Assembly: GCA_944472135.2 (NCBI GenBank)
Contig: OX235263.1
Coordinates: 84,724,721 to 84,788,720 of the forward strand
Direction of reading: 5' to 3'
Length of the DNA stretch: 64,000 nucleotides
Origin: Trichobilharzia regenti
Taxonomy: Eukaryota; Platyhelminthes; Trematoda; Strigeidida; Schistosomatidae
Below are positions 11,126 through 23,000 of the stretch, one piece after another (the stretch's first letter is position 1; each line of letters starts with the position of its first letter). Under the pieces are notes generated by a model. It saw only the letters and a program-made list of their open reading frames with translations, ran no database searches and was not told the DNA's origin. Made by a program: the position numbers and the translations under genes.

Positions 11126-12066
11126 CAGTAACCACAAGTGTCAGACAAGGTTGCATATTATTACCAATGATATTCCTGGACTGGATTATGCGTCAGACAG
11201 CGAGTGGGAAACGAGAAGACAGCGATATCCTGAACCGATCGACGTGAAGAACCTAGAAAACCTGGATTTCGCGCGTGGATGATTTATGTTTGATGTCACA
11301 CACAATCGAAGACTTACAAGCGAAATCCGACAAACTGGTCGAAGAAGCAGACGGCGAAGACAGGACTCTAGGTGAACATAGACAAGACGAAGGTCATGAA
11401 AATAACCAGCCAACAACAACAACAGCAGCAACATCCAGCGCCAATCACCATCAACGAGAGGGATTTGAAAGAGGTTACTTCATTCATTCACTTATCTAGG
11501 GAGCATTGTCTCAACTACAGGAGAAACAGACGAGGGTGTCAAATCGAGCGAGAATCGGGAAGGCGAGAAACACATTCATCAACCTGAAAACCAATCTGGA
11601 AATCTTCGTCACTCAGCATCAACAACAGAATTCAGTCGAATCTTCAATACAAACGTCAATTCAGTCAGCTCTTCTATGCGGATCAGAAACTTGGTGGGCG
11701 GGTCACAAAGAATATTTCCAACAGCCTGTTGCAGACCTTTATCAATAACTTACTGTCTTCGCTCTATACTGAAGGTCAATCAGATGGCCGGAAAGAATCA
11801 CCAACAAGAAACTACGGGAAGAAACAAAACAAGAACCAATCGCCAGCCAACAAATATGCAGGAGAAAGTAGAGATGGATTGGACACTCGCTCGCTGAGGA
11901 GGCCGCTGGGTGACATCGCGCGCGCGTCAGACCATTACTCGAGTGGAACCCGGAAGGGAAGCGGCGAGTGGGACGTCAGTGCGAGGGTGACATGGAGGAG
12001 ATCGTGTGAGGTGGAGTTGAAACAATATGGACTGAAATAGATGCAGGTGAAAAGTACAGCAAATAC
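11126..12066 (+). mobile_element. RTE-B fragment, left part of an interrupted copy
   Basis: Order follows RTE-B from GVRQGC to the C-terminus: GTGTCAGACAAGGTTG, LENLDFA, NIDKTKVMKI, then KIRIFNSN-, TWRRSCE-like pieces in shifting frames. The copy breaks at 12066 and resumes at about 15658 (CAAGTGGAGACGTGCAGTTG to 15740), as shown by the intact order in the 45247-46328 copy. Confidence 0.8.
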
Positions 12067-12499
12067 CAATACCATGATTCAAACAAATTCACAAAATATC
12101 ATGCCGGATCAGCCGTGGCCCGGATTAACAACGACCGCGCTTCCTGCTGCCGTGTCACAGGGCAGGAGTGATAAATATGCTACTGAGACACACCAAACAA
12201 AAAGAACAAAAAAAAACAGGCCGCGTGTGACCGGCCTCAAGCAGTTGTCCCCTGGGCTCTGCGGTCACGCAACCAACTTCCACGGTGTGGGCAGCCGGGA
12301 AGTAACAATCGCCCTCACAATCCGAAATGCACACAAAACCTCTCTAATCCTCACTTATCTTTGTCTTCATCTCTATTACCTTGCCTTCCTCCCACTGATG
12401 CAACTCCTCTACTTGATGGCTCCTCACTCCCTCTTCACTCTGTGTCCACTAAAAACGACGAAGCCAAAAAACCACCACGGATAGTCTCCTAAAGCCACG

Positions 12500-13520
12500 C
12501 CACCAATTTCATATAGGAGCATTTAATGTTAGGACACTTTGCCAAATAGGACAACAAGCATCACTAGCTAAGACCCTGGCATCCGAGCCATTGATGTATG
12601 TTGTGTTTCAGAAACACGCATACAAGACCCAAGTGTGGTTATTCACCTAACCCCACCTGGCCAACAGGATGAATCTTCAAAATTCACCTTGAGGGTGTCA
12701 GGAGATGCCACAGCTAGTTCACGAGGATTAGCTGGCGTAGGGATAGCTTGAGTACTAGGGCAGAAAAGACATTACTTGACTGGATCCCAGTAGATAGCCG
12801 AATGTGTGCTGTCCGTCTGAACGGATCAGTAAGAAGGAGAAAGGACTGCACTACTCGCCGATGCCTTTTCGTAATCTCCGCCTACGCCCCCACTGACTGC
12901 AGTTCGGATGAAACGAAGGATGAGTTCTACCAAAAGCTGTCTAGTTTGGTGAGAAAGGCTAAACGCTCAGATATAGTCGTTCTAGCTGGTGACTTTAATG
13001 CTCAAGTAGGGAAATTGTGTCAATCTGAGAAGGATGTCGGTGGCACCTATGGAGTTCCGTGCCAGCGAACCGACAACGGTGACCGTCTCCTACAGTTCTG
13101 TTCAGATAATCATTTGTTTCTTGTAAGCACTAACTTTAAACACAAGGAGAGACACTGTTTAACCTGGCGACCCCATCATCAAACCAACGCTGGACACAAA
13201 TAGACCACATAGCAATAAGCTATCGTTGGCGTGGGTCGGTAGGAGATTGTCGCTCCTTCTGGAACACGTGTGTAGATACCGATCACGCACTGGTCCGCGC
13301 TCGTGTGTGCTTACGACTGAACGGACGTAGGAAACAGCTGGCGGTAAAACCATCACGTCCCCAGCTCGATCAGGAAACTAAATCCCTATTTGAGGAAGAA
13401 CTAGCTAAACGCATATCTGAATTCGACAGCTGTGCTCACCCTGGAGAAGCCTGGAAGAATATTCAGTCAGCTATAGATACAGCTGTAAAAGCTGTGAATA
13501 AGGAAATCCAAAGGTGAGTA
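12500..13520 (+). pseudogene. RTE-A endonuclease domain, frameshifted
   Basis: Pieces in successive frames: IGAFNVRTLCQIGQQAS (N of the active site), SETRIQDPS (E), FVISAYAPTDCS (Y), IVVLAGDFNAQVGK (D and N), QIDHIAISYRW and DTDHALV (D-H). This is the APE-like endonuclease that nicks target DNA for target-primed reverse transcription. Frame changes near 12590, 12750, 13190 and 13515 and an in-frame stop make it nonfunctional. Confidence 0.85.
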
Positions 13521-13799
13521 AAAACCACTGGATTTCGACTGCCTCATCCGAACTGATAGATGCTAGAAGACTTATTCCGGCGAGCTCCGAATTCAATGAG
13601 GAGCGAAAGCTGCACAAAAGGAAACTTACTAAAAGTCTCCGCAAGGACCGTGAACAGTGGTGGGTGACAAAGGCGAAAGAGATGGAAAAAGCATCGGCGA
13701 TAGGCAACACTAGGCAACTCTTTAGACTCATCACAGAAACGGGCGAGAGAAGGCAATCATAAGTGAGACTATTTCTGAGAAAAATGGCTCCTTAATTAG

Positions 13800-15489
13800 C
13801 TCTCAGGATAGACGCCTTGAACGCTGGAAAGAACACTTTGAGGAACAATTTAACTTGCCTACAGCCACACTGAACCTCCCCGCCATCCACCACACCCGAA
13901 TGGGATATAGACACTGGTCCGCCGTCTGTAGTGAGGTCACAAAAGCTATCAGTAATTTGAAACGAGGCAAAGCGGCAGGACCCGACGGAATTATTCCGGA
14001 GGTGTTTAAATATGGGGGTGACATACTAGTTTGTAGATTAACTGAGGTACTAGGCAAAGTCTGGGAATCAGAGACAGTACCATCAGACTGGGGTAAGTCA
14101 CTTATTATACCGATATTCAAGAAGGGAAACAAGTCCTCGTGTGATAATCATAGGGGGATCAGCCTAACGAACATAGTCTCTAAAATCCTAGGCTCAGTAA
14201 TCATGCATAGACTAAGCAGAACTCGGGAGGAACAGACAAGGGAAAATCAAGCAGGCTTTAGACCAGGTAGAGGGTGCATAGATCATATCTTCACTCTTCG
14301 ACAGATTCTAGAACATAGACACACTTTTCGGCGTCCAACAATTGTCATATTTCTTGACTTGAAGGCGGCCTTCGACTCCGTGGATCGAAAGGTACTATGG
14401 CAATGTCTGACTGTGAAGGGAGTGCCAAGAAAGTACATTGCACTAATCAAGGCACTCTATTCAAACTCACGTAGTCGTGTAAGGGCTTATGGGGAATTGT
14501 CATCTGAATTGGTAACAACCAGTGGTGTCCGACAGGGATGTCCACTTTCCCCATTTCTGTTTAACTTCATCATAGATATGCTGATGGAAGTATCCTTAAC
14601 TGAACGTAATGACTTAGGAATCGACTTGTTACCAGGGAATAGTCTTATGGACTTAGAATATGCAGATGACATAGTCCTGTTAGGGGAGGATGCTGACAAA
14701 ATGCAGAGTCTTCTGAACACCTTGAGCAGCAATCTTCGTATGTTTGGCATGCGATTCGCCCCTGCAAAATGTAAGATGCTGCTACAGGACTGGACTACGT
14801 CAACTCCTAACTTAGTGATAGGGAGTGAAGTGATAGAACATGTTGACCACTTCACCTATTTGGGAAGTTGTATTAGCACCAACGGACTGATTGGCGATGA
14901 AATCTCAGCACGGATCCGAAAAGCTCGAGCTGCTTTCGCTGACTTACACCATCTCTGGCGTAGGCGTGACATCCGGTTATCAACCAAGGGACGTGTGTAC
15001 TGCTCATCAGTTCGCTCCGTCCTTCTCTATGGCTCTGAAACATGGCCAATACGCGTTGAAGACATGAAAAGGTTGACTGCTTTCGATCATAGATGTCTGC
15101 GATCTCTGTCTCACGTTAGGTGGTTTAATAAGGTAAGTAATGTTGACGTTAGGCGTAGAGTGTTGGGCAAAGAGGGAAAATCAATCGACGAGGCTATAAA
15201 GTTACATAGACTAAGATGGCTAGGTCACGTGGTGCGCATGCCTAACCACCGCCTCCCCCGACGGGCATTACTAGCTGATATAGGTTCAGGTTGGAAAAGA
15301 GCCAGTGGTGGCCAAACAAAAACATGGCCTCATCAATCCATGAAATCCTTGACAGTTAAACTGAGTCAGGTAGGGAGATGCAGACTTCCGGGTTGGGGCC
15401 CTCGGGACTCTAGGAATCAATGGCTGGAGACAATAGGTGACATGGCTCAAAATCGTTGTCAATGGCGCAGATGTATTCAGTCTCTGTAA
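13800..15489 (+). CDS. RTE-A reverse transcriptase, open 544-codon part
   Basis: Open from 13855, with the domain start readable slightly upstream ([17 protein letters not shown]). Motifs in order: [17 protein letters not shown] (RT0/1), [14 protein letters not shown] (motif A, catalytic Asp), [18 protein letters not shown] (motif B), [12 protein letters not shown] (motif C), then the C-terminal [17 protein letters not shown] and [11 protein letters not shown]. Copies RNA into DNA at the nicked target. No stop inside, but the endonuclease before it is broken, so the element is not autonomous as it stands. RTE clade is inferred from gene order, the missing RNase H and the 3' end. Confidence 0.9.
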
Positions 15490-15657
15490 TCTTTCATATT
15501 CCTTTCTACCATTACCCATTCTGTTTCACTCTTATACTTGTCAAACTCTATTGATTCTCTTCACTCATCTTCTTGTCTACCTCTGTGGGCTATTTGGAAC
15601 GTGGCAACTCGAACTGCTGCACTTCAGTGGCAAGTTCTATGTTGAATCCAGACAGAC

Positions 15658-15760
15658 AGCAAAATACAGATGCAAGTGGAGACGTGCAGTTGAAGCCCTA
15701 CGTTCCACTAGGAAACCAAGGGAACAACAATAATAATCATTATTATTATTATCAGCAGTA
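15658..15760 (+). mobile_element. RTE-B 3' end, right part of the interrupted copy
   Basis: AAGTGGAGACGTGCAGTTG, CCTACGTTCCACTAGG, then AAT/ATT triplets: the 3' terminus of RTE-B continuing 11126-12066. Confidence 0.8.
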
Positions 15761-15902
15761 ACGACAAGCGTTCGTTGGATTCGTGTCTTTTAGAAGTTTT
15801 CGCTTGCTGTCAACTTCAATATAGAAAACACGACGAACAACACTCAACACTTTATAACGAGGGAAAGAAAGTAAAGAAAGCAACAAAAGGAAGAGGTAGA
15901 AG

Positions 15903-16235
15903 GGGTCCTCAGCTCTGGTAACAACAATAATCAACGTCCGACCACGGAGAATTCTCAAGATGCTGAAATGGACAAGACAAATATCAAAAGGACTTCAACC
16001 TACAGGACGTAACGGTCTTTTGCCACAAACGTGGCATCCAGCCGGAAAACCTTCAACGAGCTCGACTATTGAAGCTGAGGCGTAGACAGACAAGAGGAAA
16101 CGCCTCACCTCCTTCCTGCGTTTCAAAAGGGGTTCTCAACCCTGGTAACAACAATAATCAACATCCACTCACAGAAAATTCTGAAGATGCTGACAGGAAG
16201 AAGACAAATATCAAAAGGACTTCAACTGATAGGTC
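15903..16235 (+). repeat. Direct repeat, two units about 227 bp apart
   Basis: GGGGTCCTCAGCTCTGGTAA at 15903 and GGGGTTCTCAACCCTGGTAA at 16130 each start a segment of about 105 bp with the same order (AACAACAATAATCAAC, AATTCT.AAGATGCTGA, GACAAATATCAAAAGGACTT). No coding role seen. Confidence 0.7.
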
Positions 16236-16340
16236 TACTTCCAACAATCTAAGGTGGAGGGAGGTCTAGAGAAATAAATCGCCTCAAACTCCATCCTCTA
16301 GGAAAGAATAACAAGAATAAGGAAAACAGTACCAGGTACT

Positions 16341-16651
16341 TTTATTATTTGGTTGTTTTTTTAAGATAGCCAGATAGATGGACAGACACAGAGACGGGCC
16401 AAAGATAAGGTTGAAATTATAAACAAAGAGACTATTGGTTAAATCACTCAGTTAGGCAGTCAATCATTCGATCAGTTGAGTTAATTTCTTTACATGTACA
16501 ATATACATATATACGGTTGGTTATATTTTACAAAGACTTTAGAGATTTTCGCATCATACAACATACGCACACACACATGCACACACAAATAGTGTCAGCG
16601 ATCATAAAAGAGAAGAACTTTTAGCAAAAAAAGAGAAACCTGACAATTATT
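16341..16651 (-). other. EDEM3: EDEM3 3' UTR with candidate poly(A) signal
   Basis: Downstream of the TAA the minus strand is AT-rich without coding signal. AATAAA reads on the minus strand at 16346-16341, about 305 nt past the stop. UTR extent is inferred, not seen. Confidence 0.5.
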
Positions 16652-17093
16652 TTACAATTCATCTTTGGGAGTAGGAGTAGGAGCAGAAGTAGTAGTCTGA
16701 GAGACGCCTGCTTCATCATCATCAGCAGCAGCAGCAGGATGTGAAGGCGGAGAAGATGAAGAAGTCGGAGAGAGTATTGTAGTAGACGATAAATCATCAT
16801 TATTAGAAATTAATTGAAAGCCCAATTGTAATGTGATCACAATATTATCAGGGTTATTGTTATTGTTGTTAGTAGTGGTGCCTTGATTATTCTTATCACT
16901 TGGTTGCGTCTCTTCTTGTTGTTTAATTGATTTTTCATTGAGATGAAGTAATTCACTTAAACAAGTATTGATTAATTGATAATATCTCCATGATATATAA
17001 ATTGTTTGATTCATGTAATACGGTGAATCAGATGGGCATACTTTATGCAGACTGATTTGTAATACGGCTAACATAAAATGCTGACATTCAGTA
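16652..17093 (-). CDS. EDEM3: EDEM3 terminal exon with KDEL retention signal
   Basis: 442 nt, entering in phase 2; acceptor ttttttcgcag at 17095-17094. With the preceding AA it reads [20 protein letters not shown], then an Asn/Gln-rich stretch and a Ser/Pro/Ala-rich end TPTPKDEL followed by TAA (16654-16652). A C-terminal KDEL returns soluble proteins to the ER lumen via the KDEL receptor (established). KDEL exactly at the stop and the exact phase match make this exon firm although the rest is low complexity. Confidence 0.9.
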
Positions 17094-20000
17094 CTGCGAA
17101 AAAAAAAACAGAGAAAAAAATATTTTAAAAAACTTGATGAGTTAGGTGAACAACGCCTAAAGTAAAAAATAATAACACTTAACAGTAGAATTGATAAAGA
17201 ACATTTCAGTATATTTGGAGACAGGATAATACGAGCTCGTTTGTCGATTCTATCTTCAACTGCCTACATCCTAAACGGAAAAGCAGTTATATAATGTTAC
17301 AGAGTGGTGTCAGAACATGAACACACTATTTACATAGTGACTTCAAGTTTTAGACAGAAAGTATAGGTAGGCATATGACAGGACAAATAATTAAAAACTA
17401 GAGATGTCCTTTTATATATAAACATACAATTTTCTTTATTATACATGTTGATGCCTGTTTCGTAACTCATGAATGGACAAAGTTTCAAAAACAAGAGATG
17501 TCCTTTTCTGCACATAAAGCTCTGTTATGTTGATTTCGATTAATTTCCCTGAAGAAGTTCGGACCAGATTGCTGAACGAAACGTTGGAATTAATAATTTC
17601 AATTTCGCTGAGACTTTACAAATATAATTTTATTAATGTCTATTTCTCACTCGGCGCTGAATTATTTTGCAACTATCCGGTCAAATCTTGATCGCAGTTC
17701 ATATGAATAAGCCACATAATTTCAGAGATGATGTGGTTAAACAATTAAGTATTCATTGTTAAAAGAGTAAATATACTACTTATATAGAAAGTAGTTGGAC
17801 AAGGGGTGGGGTGTAGACTTCAGATTTCGTTCGGAAACAAGGATGGACTAGAGACAACATGCAAGATAGAACAAGAACAACACAGTGAATTCATACATAT
17901 TCATTATGGTGGGGAGGTTAGGAGAGTGGTCAAAAGGTGAATAGTGAGGTGAAATCATTAAATAGGGAAAATAATTCTTTTTTTATTTTTTGATTTACAG
18001 CTTGATTCCACACTGTATTTTTGGTACAAGTATGGAATTTTCAGCATGGATATCGGTAGCCCAAATTTTGCAGGCCGACTATAGATATCAGGTGTGCGCC
18101 GGCGTGGGCTCGAACTCCGGACCATGTGCATGGTCGGCGAGAGTCCTAACCACTGTGCCACCGACGCACAATATTTTGTGGATCCCGACCGTTAATAGTG
18201 CGATTCGCTCCCGCCAAATGCAAGATGATGTTACAGGACTGGACTACATCGACGCCTAGTTTAAAAATAGGAAGTGAAGTGGTAGAGCACGTTGACCGCT
18301 TCACTTATTTGGGAAGTACCATCAGCCATTACCAACGGGTTGATCTCTGACGAAATCTCAGCACGAATACAGGGGGCTCGTTTCGCTTTTTCCAGTTTAT
18401 GCCGACTCTGGCGTAGACGAGATGTTCGACTATCGACCAAAGGGCGGGTGTACTGCTCATCAGTCCGCTCCGTCCTCCTTTATGGTTGTGAGACCTGGCC
18501 ACTGAGAGTGGAAGACATGAAAAGACTAGCTGCCTTTGATCATAGGTGCCTGCACTCTATTTCCCGTGTAAAGTGGCATAATAAGGTGAGCAACATGGAG
18601 GTTAGGCGTAGAGTTCTAGGTAAACAGGGGAAATCAATCGACGAAGTCGTGAAGCTACAAAGACTGAGATGGTTAGGACATGTGTTACGTATGCCAAGCC
18701 ATCGCCTTCCTCGACGAGCAATGTTAGCGGATATAGGGTCAGGCTGGAAAAAAGCTAGCGGCGGTCAAACAAAAACTTGGCATCAGTCAATGAAATCCAC
18801 AACAGTTGGTCTTAGCCACGTAGAAAGGTGTAGACTTCCAGGCTGGGGTCCTCGGGACGGCAAAAATCTATGGTTGGAAACAATTGGTGACATGGCTCAA
18901 AATCGTTCTCAGTGGCGCAGATGCATCCACTCCCTGTGACTTATGATCTTCAATGAAACTGTTTTGTATTTCTTTATTACTCCTTTGTCTCACACCTCTG
19001 CTCACTGTTTCTATTATGCTTTTCTTGTACTTTCTTCTCTTGCTTCGCGTGCTACACGGAATGTGGCGACTTGAACTTCCGCACATTTGTGCAAAGTTCT
19101 ATGTCGAAAACAGACAGACAGACGCACAATATTTTGTGGATCCCGACCGTTAATAGTGAGTAAGAGAGTGAAAATCAAAATCAAGATTGAGTGGAATGTT
19201 AGGTATGTATGCAAGAGAACAAAACACGAAAGCACACTAACAAAACAACTATGGTTACCAGATGGAGTAGTTAGAGATAAAGACAGAGAGATTAGTGATA
19301 GTTTCTTTCTATATGCATAGGTGGGGTCACAGCCTTTTGATGATAGTGGCTTCTGTGACCCAAAGTAGCCATGCTTTTCTTTGATTATTGATTATTTTGA
19401 AACAGCGTGTCAATTAAATGTCTGGCGAGTTCGGTAAAATAGGTCTTTTCCCTAGCATGATTTGTTTGGCAGGCACTAGAGCTTTCACATCATCCGTACT
19501 TGTTTTATTGAACCTCTGAGGGTAACCATATGTTTCGCAACATCTTTTCAACAAGCCGAAATTCTTCCTCTAATTTCTCTATAGACCACATTATATTCTG
19601 TGCAAAATGTTGTTCTTGGCTTTATTCGAATTTAATATCATTTAGAGAACCATTTAAAATGAGTTCACCTTGTAGTTTTGATTGCCAGTGGGACGATGGG
19701 TGCGTATTACTGAAGAGTTTCAAACTACCATGAGACAACTGTCCAGTACTCCCTGGTCTTTAATCGTTCTCCCTAACTGATATTAATCTGTAACCAACCT
19801 TCAGATAAATCATATCTCTACAAACTAACACTTATTTAATTTCAGTTTGATTTTCGATTGAAATTTATAAATAATAGAGAAGTTTAATATACATATATAA
19901 ATGCTTTCAAAGTCATCCACTTACTTCAATTTAATTTGTTTAAGTGTGTTATTGAATAAATCCCGCCAAATTGAAATATCTTTTGGTGATCCTTTAATCA

Positions 20001-23000
20001 CAGTATTATTCTTATTATTACTATTATTATTATCATCACCAACAAAGAGATGATCATTATTCTCATTAATTGGTAGAAAATAACTTGATCTTTCTTTATC
20101 ATCATTAATAGAAAATGTGAATGACCAGGATAATGGATAAATAGAATCACTTGGTGTTGTTCCTATCCTTGTGACATCCTCTTCAACCGTCTCCGAATCA
20201 CTTCCAACCGATGATCCGGGAGACTCAGAGGTAGAAGAAGAAGAAGAAGAAGGGGAATTGGAGGAGGGTGAAGATGAAGATGGAGAGACAGAATCCCTGA
20301 GATGAAACATATCTGAATTAGTATTATTATTATCATATGATATAGAAAATCCAATTATATCTGAAATTTTATTCAAATGAAGCGTTTTCATTGACACTGA
20401 TGAGGACTGATACAGATGGCTGGTCAGTTGGAAGGAGGTATTAGTATCTCCTACGATATTGCTATTATCATTGTTGAGTGGTAGTTTCTCGTGTTCTCCC
20501 TGTAAGCAAAAACCAAAAAAATAATAATAAGTGTGCACACACTTATAAGAGAAAAGAACAGAAATTTAGGATATAAACAAAATAAAAAAAACTGGAATCT
20601 TATGACTCCCCCCTGTAAATGAATGGTGAACATTGAACGTTGGTTCATTGGCCTTGGTCGCCGTTGGCGGGCAACTCGAAAGCGTGAATGATCTAATCGT
20701 GTACAAGTTGAAAGAAGACGAAAGAATACGAATAAAAGTACAATACATTCCTTGTAAAACACTTGTTTATAAACATTTTATCAATATTGATTTTAACCGC
20801 CGAACAATACGGGTTATTGCAAATACTGGTGTTTTGTAGTTGAAGTCGATAATCGATGATTGTAATTATCGATTCGGAGCGTCTTCGCAAATGATAGGAA
20901 CTTAGGGTTAAGTTCCTTGACAGCTTTTATTCTTCTGTTCGTTTTCTGGAGCGCCTTCTGAAACTCTTTTGGAGAGTAGTTACTTGATCTGCCGCCAGCA
21001 TCTTTGGACACGGATTATCGCAACACAATTTGGATCTTTTGGTGACGTTGAATGATGCCTGGGCCAAAGAAGGTACGTGGCACTTTGGAAGCAGACAGAA
21101 AAGTAAGTAATGCTGATTATTATTATTATTGTATCCTTTAGTTCCTAGAGGAACATAGGGCTTCAGCTGCGCACCTCCATTGACTTCGGTTTTCTGACAA
21201 CTTTTTCACCCTGCTCCAGGTCTGCCCACATGCTTTCATCTCCTCTTCACATGACCTCCTCCAAGTCACCCTTGGACGACCAACTCGCCGCCTCCCTTTC
21301 GGGTTCCACTCGAGGGCTTGTCTAGTGATGTCACTTGATGGTTTCCTCAGCGTATGGCCAATCCATCTCCATTTCTTTCTGCCTATTTGTTTCACAATCG
21401 GTTCCTGATTGGTTCGCTCCCAGAGATCCCTGTTGCTGATCTTTTCTGGCCATCTGATCTTGAGTATTGAGCGGAGACAGTTGTTAATGAAGGTTTGAAG
21501 TTTGTTTGAGATGCTCTTTATGACTCGCCAAGTCTCTGATCCGTATAGTAGCACTGACTTCACATTGGAGTTGAAAATCCGGATCTTATTTTTGATGCTG
21601 AGTGCTGTTGACCTCCACACAGATTTGAGAGTAATGAAAGCTTGTCTTGCTTTTCCGATTCTGGCTTTGATGTCCTCGTCAGTTCCGCCTGTAGTTGAGA
21701 CGATGCTTCCCAGGTAGGTGAAGGAGGTTGTTTCTTTCAGGTTCTTCCCATTTATGCTTATTGTGGTCTGTTGTTGCTGTTGATGTTGGCAAGGAATCTT
21801 CATCATCTCTGTTTTATCTATGTTCACGTGAAGTCCTATCTTTGATGCTTCTTCTGCCAACTTGTTACTTTTCACTTGCATATCTTCCAGTTTATGGGAA
21901 ATCAGACATATATCATCGGCGAAATCCAGATCCTCCAAGTCTTTTGTGTCAGTCCATTTTATGCCTGTTCCCTCGTTGGTTGCCGTTGTCTGTCGCATTA
22001 TCCAATCAATTGCAATCAGGAAGATCATTGGTGATAGTAGACAGCCTTGCCTCACTCCCGTCCTCACTTCGAAGGCTTCCGTAAGTTTCCCGTTGTGGAT
22101 TACTTGGCATGCAGCATTGTCGTATAACTGTTGGATGAGGTGTATAATTGTCGATGGGACCCCGTAGTAGCGAAGTAGTTTCCAAATGACCTCTCGATCG
22201 ACGCTGTCGAAGGCCTTTTCAAAGTCGATGAAGTTGAGATAGAGAGGTGACTGCCATTCCAAGCTTTGTTCAATGATGATCCGTAGAGTGGCGATTTGAT
22301 CAATACATGATTTGTTTCTCCTGAATCCAGCCTGTTCCGGACGAAGTTTTTCATCTAGGGCTTGTTTGATTCTCTCCAGGATGATGCGACTTAGTATCTT
22401 GCTTGGAATGGACAGAAGCATAATTCCACGCCAGTTTTTACATTGACTTAAGTCTCCTTTCTTTGGAAGTTTGAATAAGTAACTGTTCTTCCAATCCTCG
22501 GGTACTTTGCCCTCTTTCCACACCTTCTCCAGTAGTGGTGTCATCAAGTCCGCTGTTGTCTCTGGGTCTATTTTCAAAGCCTCTGCTGGGATTCCATCTG
22601 GTCCCGGTGTTTTCCCAGTTTTAAGCATCTTGATTGCATTCAGGACTTCTGATTTCGTCGGGGGGTCAGTGTTCACTGGTAGTTCTGCTTCCGTTGTTGG
22701 TATTGCTGGACGTGTTGTAGGTGGCGGACGATTTAGAAGTCTTTTGAAGTGTTCAACCCAGTGCTTTCTCTGTTCCACCTCTTTGGTGATTGACTTTCCA
22801 TTGTCGTCCTTTATTGGCTTAATCTGTGTCGAACGTTTGCCCGAAAGGTTCCTAGTTGTTTGGTAGAGTGTGGCGAGGTCTCCTTTGCCTGCAGCTTGTT
22901 CTGCTTCGTTTGCCATGGTTTCATAATATTTTCTTTTGTCTTCCCTGGCACTTTTCTTCACTCTTTTGTTCAGTGTATTGTAGCTTGCATTCAGCTCCTG

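Larger units (their letters stand above)
12067..15657 (+). mobile_element. RTE-A near full-length element
   Basis: About 3.6 kb. It is bounded by AGCAAATAC (12058-12066) and AGCAAAATAC (15658-15667), an imperfect TSD, and splits an RTE-B copy. It contains a 5' leader with a 147-codon open stretch (12041-12484) of unknown meaning, a decayed apurinic-type endonuclease region (12500-13300) and an open RT region. The 3' end carries the family-specific GAATCCAGACAGACAG. Confidence 0.85.

Noticed and set aside
20814..21011. Minus-strand frame reading [20 protein letters not shown]
   Set aside because: Looks protein-like, but it is only 65 codons, antisense to the BEL 5' region and has no recognisable domain or splice partner.
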